16,420 bases of DNA, from NCBI GenBank assembly GCA_964607765.1, contig CAZSNT010000208.1, positions 1 through 16,420 on the forward strand, read 5' to 3'. Position numbers and translations under genes: made by a program. How positions within the stretch are numbered: the stretch's first letter is position 1; every line of letters begins with the position of its first letter. Below are positions 8,388 to 13,898 of this stretch, in pieces. Source of the stretch: CAZSNT01 sp964607765 (lineage in GTDB: Bacteria > Verrucomicrobiota > Lentisphaeria > Oligosphaerales > JABHEG01). Under the pieces are notes generated by a model, which was given only the letters and a program-made list of their open reading frames with translations, ran no database searches and was not told the origin of the DNA.

Positions 8388-8425
8388 GCTCACATCCGAC
8401 CACTCCCTCCCTGCATCTGCCCGCC

Positions 8426-8445
8426 CTCGCGACTGCGTCGCGGAG
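8426..8445 (+). terminator. Weak hairpin after the GT9 gene, possible terminator
   Basis: CGCGAC (8428-8433) and GTCGCG (8437-8442) form a 6-bp GC-rich stem with a 3-base loop, extendable by two pairs with one bulge. It lies 39 bp after the GT9 stop codon and just before the next promoter. No T-run follows, so intrinsic termination is doubtful. Confidence 0.3.
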
Positions 8446-8454
8446 GAGACACGG

Positions 8455-8483
8455 TTGAGAGCGTGCCAAAACGCCCCTATAGT
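8455..8483 (+). promoter_or_regulatory. Sigma70-type promoter for the second glycosylation operon
   Basis: TTGAGA (8455-8460) and TATAGT (8478-8483) are separated by exactly 17 bp, a strong match to the housekeeping consensus. Transcription would start near 8490, about 44 bases before the TTG start at 8534, and would serve the three-gene unit 8534-12009. Confidence 0.6.
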
Positions 8484-8533
8484 AGGCGAATCCGGCCTGA
8501 CTACCCACGACTGCGGAGCAAGGAAGCAACACG

Positions 8534-10261
8534 TTGATCTCTGTCGGTGACCGCCGCCAACCGAATCCGGCGAACGACGCCAACCGAGATGAGCAAGCGA
8601 CGCTGCGTTGGGTGAGCGCCGCGCTCGCCACAGCCATAGGGTTGGTGCTCTTCCTTGGCTACCATGGGATCAGCTCCGACCTCACGCAGTACCTGCTGCC
8701 GGTGTTCAAACACAGCGACCCGAACTTCGCGCTCAACGACTGGTTCGTGCACGAGACTCACTCCTTCCACTCGTCCTTCGAGGTGTACTGCCGCCTGTGG
8801 CACTGGCTGGGAGCGCTGAGGCTCGGACTCGGTGTCTGGCACGTGGCGACGCTCGCAGGCTTCTGTCTGTCAATAGCGCTTCTGGGCGGGCTCCTCGGAG
8901 ACGGGCAACCCAGGGCCCGCTCGCTGCTCGCCTGCTTGCCTTTGCTCGGGGGAGTGACAACCGGCTGGGGTGGGTACAACCCTCTCGTGAGTATCGCGCT
9001 TCCCAGTGCCGCATTCGTGCCGCTCGCGCTGCTCGCCATCTACTTCACGCTGCGGGGATCGGTGCCCGCGATCTGCGTCTGCCTGCTGGTGACGTGCTAT
9101 GTGCATCTTGCGGGCGGCGTGCTGCTGTGTTTGTCCCTCGGCCCACTGGTCGCTTTCCTGTTGCTCCGGCGCAGGGAGGATCGAACCTGGCGGCGTCTGG
9201 TCCCATTCCTGCTCGTGGGCGCGGCTGTCCTGCCCCTGCTGATCCCAATGCTGCGGATGCAGCAGTCCGGCAGCGACCCGCAGGCTTACGACATCCTGTT
9301 CTACGCGCGTGCACCCCACCACTTCGCGTTCAGGCAGATGAGCCTGTTTGTCCACGTCAACTCCCTGGCAGCGATCATTGCCGGCCTGCTCCTGGTCATC
9401 GGCCTGCCGCAACGGAGTTGCCGCCAGGGCCTCCTCATCTACTACGGCACCTGCTCGCTGCTGTTCGCATCCGGGTACTTCTTCCTCGAAGTCGTCTACT
9501 GGCCCACTTGGGTGAAGCTCTTCCCTTGCCGGCTTTTCCCCGTGATGCTCGTACTCAACGCGGCACTGGCAACTCACCTGGCCCTTTCGCAGGACATGCC
9601 GTTGCGCGTTCGGCTGCGGGCCGTGCTGCTGATCCTCGTACCGTTCGTCTACTACAAGCACCAGGTCGCGGGACTGAGCTTGCTGATCACCACGTTCCTG
9701 ACACTTGTGCCCAGTTGGAGCGCTCTCGTGGCCACGACCCGAGTCAGCATGCCTCACCTGGGCCACGCCGCCTACGCGGCACTCGCCTGCCATCTGCTGG
9801 TGTGGCAATGCGGAGACCATCCCGGCTTCCGATGGCGCAACGGGCCGACTGAACTGCATCTGGGACTGCGGCAGAACACGCCGCCAGGCTCAGTCATTCT
9901 CATCCCCCCGCTCCTGGAAGGAACACGGCTCCACGCCAACCGAGCCGTTGTCGTCAACTTCAAGTGCGCGCCTGTTTTCGCGTCACAGTTGCAGGAATGG
10001 TCTGACCGAATGAGCGCGATTACCGGACTGGATGCGACTCGAGCGAGACATGTGAGCAGCATGCTCACACCCAAAGCGTACGCACTGGGGTTCCTCACGC
10101 GAAGCCGCGAAGACCTGTTGCGGGCAGCTACGCGCTTTGGGGCAGACTATGTGCTCTGCCCCGGCAGAAGCCGGTTTGCTCGCGACGCGGCGGCCGCTCG
10201 AGTGGAGCCGGTCTGGTCAGGAATGGATCACTGTCTCTTCAGCACAGGCAACAGCAAATGA
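8534..10261 (+). CDS. Polytopic membrane protein with DUF6798-like C-terminal region
   Basis: This 575-residue protein has about 10-12 membrane segments between residues ~25 and ~425 and a C-terminal ~150-residue soluble part. The start is TTG, chosen because GGAAG (8522-8526) lies 7 bases upstream and a sigma70-like promoter sits above it. The motif RAPHHFAF (259-266) and the tail with LRQNTPPGSVILIPP (445-459), RAVVVNFKCAP (470-480), an EW..R patch and ADYVLC (537-542) resemble, from memory, proteins annotated DUF6798. The early loop SSDLTQYLLP..NDWF (47-71) is acidic and aromatic, as in first extracytoplasmic loops of GT-C-type enzymes. No catalytic residues can be assigned. The next gene starts inside its stop codon (ATGA overlap), so a role in polyprenyl-linked sugar transfer is inferred. 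Confidence 0.8.
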   Translation: MISVGDRRQPNPANDANRDEQATLRWVSAALATAIGLVLFLGYHGISSDLTQYLLPVFKHSDPNFALNDWFVHETHSFHSSFEVYCRLWHWLGALRLGLGVWHVATLAGFCLSIALLGGLLGDGQPRARSLLACLPLLGGVTTGWGGYNPLVSIALPSAAFVPLALLAIYFTLRGSVPAICVCLLVTCYVHLAGGVLLCLSLGPLVAFLLLRRREDRTWRRLVPFLLVGAAVLPLLIPMLRMQQSGSDPQAYDILFYARAPHHFAFRQMSLFVHVNSLAAIIAGLLLVIGLPQRSCRQGLLIYYGTCSLLFASGYFFLEVVYWPTWVKLFPCRLFPVMLVLNAALATHLALSQDMPLRVRLRAVLLILVPFVYYKHQVAGLSLLITTFLTLVPSWSALVATTRVSMPHLGHAAYAALACHLLVWQCGDHPGFRWRNGPTELHLGLRQNTPPGSVILIPPLLEGTRLHANRAVVVNFKCAPVFASQLQEWSDRMSAITGLDATRARHVSSMLTPKAYALGFLTRSREDLLRAATRFGADYVLCPGRSRFARDAAAARVEPVWSGMDHCLFSTGNSK

Positions 10262-11214
10262 GTACGCAAAAGAAACACCTGTCGATCGTCATTCCGGCCT
10301 ACAACGAAGCGGGCAATCTCGAGGAACTCTGTGCCAGGATAGCAAAGGCCCTCGAGTCGAGTAACCTGATCTGGGAGTTGATCATCGTCGATGACTCCTC
10401 CACCGACGAGACGTTCGACACAGCCGTGCGGCTGCGCGAGCAATTCCCGACGCTCCGGGTGCTGCGGCTCAGCAGGAATTTCGGCCACCAGGCAGCAATC
10501 TGGGCTGGAATGCATGCCGCCCGGGGCGATGCCATTGTGGTCATGGATGGCGACTTGCAGCATCCTCCCGAGCTGATCCCCGCACTCATCGAGAAGTGGC
10601 GTGAAGGACACTTGATCGTCAATACGCGCCGAGTGGACTCCCGCTCATCGGCCGGCCTGCTCAAACGCAACACCTCACGCTTCTTTTACTGGGCGTTCCG
10701 CGTGCTCTCGGGACTGCCTCTGTCCCCTGGCGCCGCAGATTTCCGCCTGATGGATCGGAAGGCGGCGGACCAGATCATGAACATGCCCGAGGCCAATCTC
10801 TTCCTGCGCGGCATGGTGGTGTGGATAGGACACTCCCAGGCGTCGATCGATTACCAACCGGGAAAGCGTTCCCGCGGGCGAAGCAGCTATTCGCTCGTCA
10901 GAATGCTGCGACTGGCCCTCAGCGGCATTCTGGCCTTCTCGGTGGCCCCGCTCTACTGGGCCGTGGCGTTCGGGACCGTTCTGGCGCTGTTCTCGTTCGC
11001 GTACGCGGCTTACGCTGTGTACGTCAGGTGTGTCTATGCCACGGCCATCCGCGGCTGGGCTTCGCTGGCTGTGTTGATCACCTTCCTCTTCGGTGTGCAT
11101 TTCATCTTCCTGGGGCTGCTGGGAGCCTATCTGGGAGCGACTTACCGAGAGGCCAAGAAACGCCCCTCCTACGTTTTGGCCGCCGATGTGCCGCCTCTGG
11201 AGGAGCCATGGTAA
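10258..11214 (+). CDS. GT2 polyprenyl-phosphate glycosyltransferase (DPM1/GtrB/ArnC-like)
   Basis: This 318-residue enzyme has an N-terminal GT-A domain and two C-terminal membrane helices (~224-256 and ~268-294), the layout of GtrB, ArnC and bacterial dolichol-phosphate-mannose-synthase-like enzymes. Motifs are SIVIPAYNEAGNLEEL (9-24), IIVDDSSTDET (42-52), the metal-binding DGD with LQHPPELIP (97-108), DFRLMDR (161-167) and a basic membrane-proximal patch KRSRGRSSYS (203-212). Such enzymes move a sugar from a nucleotide donor to polyprenyl phosphate on the cytoplasmic face, making the donor used by GT-C enzymes outside. The ATG overlaps the previous stop by four bases (ATGA), implying translational coupling; no strong ribosome-binding site precedes it. 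The sugar cannot be predicted. Confidence 0.92.
   Translation: MSTQKKHLSIVIPAYNEAGNLEELCARIAKALESSNLIWELIIVDDSSTDETFDTAVRLREQFPTLRVLRLSRNFGHQAAIWAGMHAARGDAIVVMDGDLQHPPELIPALIEKWREGHLIVNTRRVDSRSSAGLLKRNTSRFFYWAFRVLSGLPLSPGAADFRLMDRKAADQIMNMPEANLFLRGMVVWIGHSQASIDYQPGKRSRGRSSYSLVRMLRLALSGILAFSVAPLYWAVAFGTVLALFSFAYAAYAVYVRCVYATAIRGWASLAVLITFLFGVHFIFLGLLGAYLGATYREAKKRPSYVLAADVPPLEEPW
11199..11205 (+). promoter_or_regulatory. Ribosome-binding-like sequence inside the GT2 3' end
   Basis: GGAGGAG lies inside the last codons of the GT2 gene, 2-4 bases before an ATG at 11208 that overlaps the GT2 stop region (ATGGTAA). It is the strongest Shine-Dalgarno match near the methyltransferase and decides whether 11208 is its intended start. 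Because it also encodes Glu-Glu it could be coincidental. Confidence 0.5.
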
Positions 11215-11255
11215 ACGCTCGCCCCCCCCCCTCGCTGGCCTGTCCGCCGGCATGA
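11208..11255 (+). CDS. 15-codon mini-ORF across the poly-C tract; out-of-frame 5' part of the methyltransferase, or leader peptide
   Basis: ATG at 11208 follows GGAGGAG and overlaps the GT2 stop. In the given sequence it reads MVNARPPPSLACPPA and stops at TGA 11253-11255. The ten-C run supplies most of the proline codons. With nine Cs the frame would instead run without a stop into the methyltransferase at 11290, adding about 27 residues rich in Arg and Pro. It is therefore either the true 5' end of that gene in an off state or with a sequencing error, or a leader peptide. Expression is not shown by sequence alone. Confidence 0.4.
   Translation: MVNARPPPSLACPPA
11222..11231. repeat. Poly-C homopolymer tract (10 C)
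   Basis: Ten consecutive cytosines lie eight bases after the GT2 stop codon. Such tracts slip during replication and are common in contingency loci controlling surface structures. Loss of one base (or gain of two) would fuse the upstream ATG at 11208 to the methyltransferase frame. Confidence 0.9.
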
Positions 11256-11290
11256 AACGGGGCGGCGTAACGCGTCGGAACTGGAGCTGA
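11252..11290 (+). CDS. 12-codon mini-ORF linking to the methyltransferase start
   Basis: ATG 11252 overlaps the stop of the preceding mini-ORF (ATGA). The frame reads MKRGGVTRRNWS and ends at TGA 11288-11290, which overlaps the methyltransferase ATG (TGATG). The arrangement would allow stepwise termination and re-initiation. It may equally be chance in a short GC-rich gap. Confidence 0.25.
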   Translation: MKRGGVTRRNWS

Positions 11291-12009
11291 TGGCAGACGA
11301 CAGACAACTGTACTTCGACCAACTGGGCGAGGCGTTCGATCAGTACATGGACGCCTACGACGTACAACGGCGCCTGGTCCTGGTGTTTGAGGACCTGCTC
11401 CGTTCCCACTCGCTGCGCGACAAGTCAGTGCTCGAGGTCGGGTGTGGCACGGGCATCTTCTCGGGACGCGTGCGTGACGCCGGCGGCCGATTGACCGTAC
11501 TCGACATCGGGCCGAACTTGGTGACGACTGTATCCCGGGCGATGGATTGCGAAGGCGTGCAGGGCGACGTTTGCCGCCTGCCGTTCAGCGACGGAGCGTT
11601 CGAGGCCGTGATCAGCTCGGAGTGCATCGAGCACACGCCCGCGCCGGAACAAGCGCTCCGGGAGCTGTGTCGCGTGTGTCGCGCCGGAGGCGTAATCTGT
11701 GTGACCTCACCGAACAGACTGTGGCATCCGCTCGTTACGCTGGCCGGACGTCTGAGGATCAGATCGTTCTCAGGCATGGAGAACTGGATCTCGCCACGGC
11801 GTGCAGTTGCGATTCTGCGCGACGAGGCAATGGCCGGAATCACCGTGAGCGGCTGTCACCTCCTCCCCTTCCAGCTGAAACCGCTTCGGCCGCTGCTGCG
11901 TGCGGCGGACCGCATGGGCAGAACGCTGTATCCCGCCATGATCAACTGGGGTATCATGGCCACAAAACCCGCAGCGAACGGCGCGCAGACCACCGTGCAC
12001 GCAACCTGA
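11290..12009 (+). CDS. Class I SAM-dependent methyltransferase
   Basis: This 239-residue protein has the Rossmann methyltransferase core (Methyltransf_11 type). Motif I is VLEVGCGTG (47-55), the acidic ribose-binding residue is in LTVLDIG (68-74), motif II/III is QGDVCRLPFSDGAFEAVIS (91-109), followed by ECIEHTPAPEQALREL (111-126) and RAGGVICVTSPN (131-142). Small-molecule, lipid and sugar methyltransferases share this pattern, so the acceptor is unknown; position at the end of a glycosyltransferase operon suggests glycan or polyprenyl-lipid modification. From ATG 11290, GGAG at 11283-11286 is only 3 bases away, closer than usual. The same frame is open upstream to the GT2 stop but has no ATG, GTG or TTG there. 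A start at 11208 becomes available if the poly-C tract has nine bases. Confidence 0.9.
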   Translation: MADDRQLYFDQLGEAFDQYMDAYDVQRRLVLVFEDLLRSHSLRDKSVLEVGCGTGIFSGRVRDAGGRLTVLDIGPNLVTTVSRAMDCEGVQGDVCRLPFSDGAFEAVISSECIEHTPAPEQALRELCRVCRAGGVICVTSPNRLWHPLVTLAGRLRIRSFSGMENWISPRRAVAILRDEAMAGITVSGCHLLPFQLKPLRPLLRAADRMGRTLYPAMINWGIMATKPAANGAQTTVHAT

Positions 12010-12011
12010 TC

Positions 12012-12025
12012 CCGGCCGACGCCGG
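12012..12025. terminator. Short hairpin between convergent genes, weak terminator candidate
   Basis: CCGGC and GCCGG form a 5-bp stem with a 4-base loop in the 42-bp gap between the convergent methyltransferase and the minus-strand membrane gene. It lacks a T-run, so it is only a weak candidate. Confidence 0.2.
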
Positions 12026-12051
12026 TACAGCCGCGCAAGCCCCCGGATTCA

Positions 12052-13611
12052 CTACTTCTCAGAAGGCTTGCTGTAGATCAGAATCGAACCGGGCAGACTC
12101 TCCTCCGCGAAGACGAGAATGTCCCCCGTCGCCGGCTTCAGACGCGGAGCGAACAAGTGCCACGTCTCAAAGGTGTTGGGCGCGTAGATGTAAAGCGTCT
12201 CCGGCGGCATTGGCGTCTCCGGGTCGTAAGCACGGGTCGGTGTGTAGAGCGGCCGAACGCCCACCGCGTAGACGTTCGGCAGGGGCTTGCTCACATAGCC
12301 GAACTCGGGAACGGTCAGCATCTGCACAAACGGCCACTTGGCCACGATCGGCGTCGTGAAACACTCCTGCTCCAACGTCTGGCAGATGCGCCGGTTCGCG
12401 TCCAGGTCGACCAGGTACTCGCGACTGCGCTCCAGCGCGTCACCCGACCGGCTGCGGTTGGCGTGGATGGTGGGCAGCAGACGACCGTTCTGGTTCGCCA
12501 CCCCCCAGACAATCATGACCACGGCCAGCCCTGCTGACAACTGCCGCCGCGGCGTGAGCAACGCCAACAACGCCGCCATCGGGAACACGATGAAGCTGGC
12601 GTACCGCGGCGCAGGCTCGGGGTACAACGTGTAAGCACACCAGAACCCCACCACGAATGCCAGCAGGAACAGGCAGAACACAGTGTGGTCCGGCTCGGAC
12701 GCGAACCGGGCGCGCAGCGCCGGCCGCAGCACGGTCACGACGGCAAAAGCCAGGATGAGCACCAGCGCCACGGCCAGAGAAGGGAAGAAGAACCGGCTGT
12801 AGAGGGGGAACAACTGCACGGCGTCGCCGAAAGAGACGAAGCGCTGTCGTACAACGAGCTGACCGTACAGGTAGCGGACCAACACAGCGCCGACCAAGCC
12901 ACTGGTCGCCAACGCCGCGAGCGACTCCTTGCCGAGCCGCCACTTATGCCCCGACAGATGCTGCCGTGCATAGGTCAGTACCATCCAACCTGCCGCAGCC
13001 AGGCCGAGAATGGCCGCTGTCTCCTTGACCAGGTAGCCGATGCCGATCCAGACCCAAGCCCGGACGCTCTGCTTCTTGTGCAGGCAGTAGATGGCGGCCG
13101 CGGCGCACGCGGCAACGTGCACCTCGCGGTAGATCGCGGCACAGCGCGCACTCCATATCGGATCGCACGTGGCCGCCAGACACCACAGGAAGGCCACGTG
13201 CGGCGGCACGTGATCGGTGAGAAGACGGTAAAACAGGACAAACACCGCAGCGGCCAGCACGAGCGTGAAGATGTGCAGCACGAAGTACACGGTTTCGTGC
13301 GGCAGGAACCAGTAGAGCACCGCATAAAGATAGGGCAGCGGACACGTGTCGTTGATGAACGAGCCGCCGCCGTGGTAGGACGGCTCGGACGTCCAGAGCC
13401 GGACCAGATCGAAATCGTGACGACACAGCCACAGCGCCTGATTGTGCGTGCCGAAAAGCGCGTCCCAATACGGCGGATCCAGCAACCGCGTGGCATTGCG
13501 CAGCAACAACCCGACGAACACCAGCAGGAACAACAGCTTCGGATCCCGCGCCGCACGCTGCCACGCCGCACGCAGCAACTCGAGCGGCGAAGCGTCACCA
13601 CCCGCCGACAT
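12052..13611 (-). CDS. PMT/ArnT-like polytopic membrane glycosyltransferase candidate
   Basis: The gene encodes 519 residues from an ATG at 13611 with AGGA six bases upstream. The open frame continues to 13851, but the added 80 residues look non-coding and the first hydrophobic segment lies after the chosen start. About 10 membrane segments lie between ~26 and ~370, followed by a ~150-residue soluble tail. The first loop (PPYWDALFGTHNQAL, 46-60) carries an acidic residue in the place typical of GT-C enzymes. YREVHVA (161-167), GYLVKETAAI (192-201) and PAPRYASF (333-340) resemble motifs of PMT/ArnT/GT39-GT83-like proteins, which use polyprenyl-phosphate sugars. No exact family is recognised. 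It is convergent with the methyltransferase and divergent from the STT3-like gene. Confidence 0.8.
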   Translation of the reverse strand: MSAGGDASPLELLRAAWQRAARDPKLLFLLVFVGLLLRNATRLLDPPYWDALFGTHNQALWLCRHDFDLVRLWTSEPSYHGGGSFINDTCPLPYLYAVLYWFLPHETVYFVLHIFTLVLAAAVFVLFYRLLTDHVPPHVAFLWCLAATCDPIWSARCAAIYREVHVAACAAAAIYCLHKKQSVRAWVWIGIGYLVKETAAILGLAAAGWMVLTYARQHLSGHKWRLGKESLAALATSGLVGAVLVRYLYGQLVVRQRFVSFGDAVQLFPLYSRFFFPSLAVALVLILAFAVVTVLRPALRARFASEPDHTVFCLFLLAFVVGFWCAYTLYPEPAPRYASFIVFPMAALLALLTPRRQLSAGLAVVMIVWGVANQNGRLLPTIHANRSRSGDALERSREYLVDLDANRRICQTLEQECFTTPIVAKWPFVQMLTVPEFGYVSKPLPNVYAVGVRPLYTPTRAYDPETPMPPETLYIYAPNTFETWHLFAPRLKPATGDILVFAEESLPGSILIYSKPSEK

Positions 13612-13748
13612 AGGCTGTCCTGTATTCTGCGCTATCAGAATCAACCACCTCGCAACGTGCACTCGCGCCGCCCGGACACCCACTTTGCCCAAACAAGGAA
13701 CATACTCGACATTGCCCGGGCCTGCCACGAACCACCCTCTGACTTGGC

Positions 13749-13780
13749 GTGACTGCATGACGCCGTGACGCGGTGACTCA
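13749..13780. repeat. Four-unit octamer array, GTGAC-based
   Basis: GTGACTGC, ATGACGCC, GTGACGCG and GTGACTCA follow one another with an exact 8-bp period, the (G/A)TGAC core starting at 13749, 13757, 13765 and 13773. It is short and degenerate, so it may be a decayed repeat or a cluster of binding sites. Confidence 0.55.
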
Positions 13781-13826
13781 TGTGCTCCTGTCCCCACGGT
13801 CACCTGACCAGCACTGCGGTCAACGC

Positions 13827-13855
13827 TTGCTTTCCCACACTGGTGTGACAATAGT
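13827..13855 (+). promoter_or_regulatory. Candidate promoter with inverted repeat in the spacer, for the STT3-like gene
   Basis: TTGCTT (13827-13832) and AATAGT (13850-13855) are 17 bp apart, a moderate sigma70 match. Between them CACAC (13836-13840) and GTGTG (13843-13847) form an inverted repeat that could be an operator. The start would lie near 13862, about 37 bases before the GTG start. Confidence 0.35.
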
Positions 13856-13898
13856 TTCCCTCGTGCCGAAGCGATGACCGTTCAAACGTGGGAACTGC

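Larger units (their letters stand above)
13612..13898. other. Divergent intergenic region between two membrane glycosyltransferase-like genes
   Basis: These 287 bp separate divergent starts at 13611 (-) and 13899 (+). The region contains a short octamer array (13749-13780), an inverted repeat GGTCA-CC-TGACC (13798-13809) and a candidate promoter toward the plus-strand gene. No RNA gene and no convincing small coding frame were seen. The minus-strand promoter could not be placed with confidence. Confidence 0.6.

Noticed and set aside
7101..8393. 430-codon minus-strand frame opposite the GT9 gene
   Set aside because: It mirrors the GT9 gene almost exactly and has no recognisable motif.
8388..8533. 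Riboswitch or structured RNA in the gap before the second operon
   Set aside because: Only one short hairpin is visible and it lies upstream of the predicted transcript start.
11093..11290. 65-codon frame overlapping the GT2 end as a separate protein
   Set aside because: Its upstream part is a shadow of the GT2 gene; only its last 12 codons after ATG 11252 are of interest.
13612..13851. N-terminal extension of the minus-strand membrane protein to 13851
   Set aside because: The 80 extra residues show no membrane or domain pattern and cross the octamer array, and ATG 13611 has a good ribosome-binding site.
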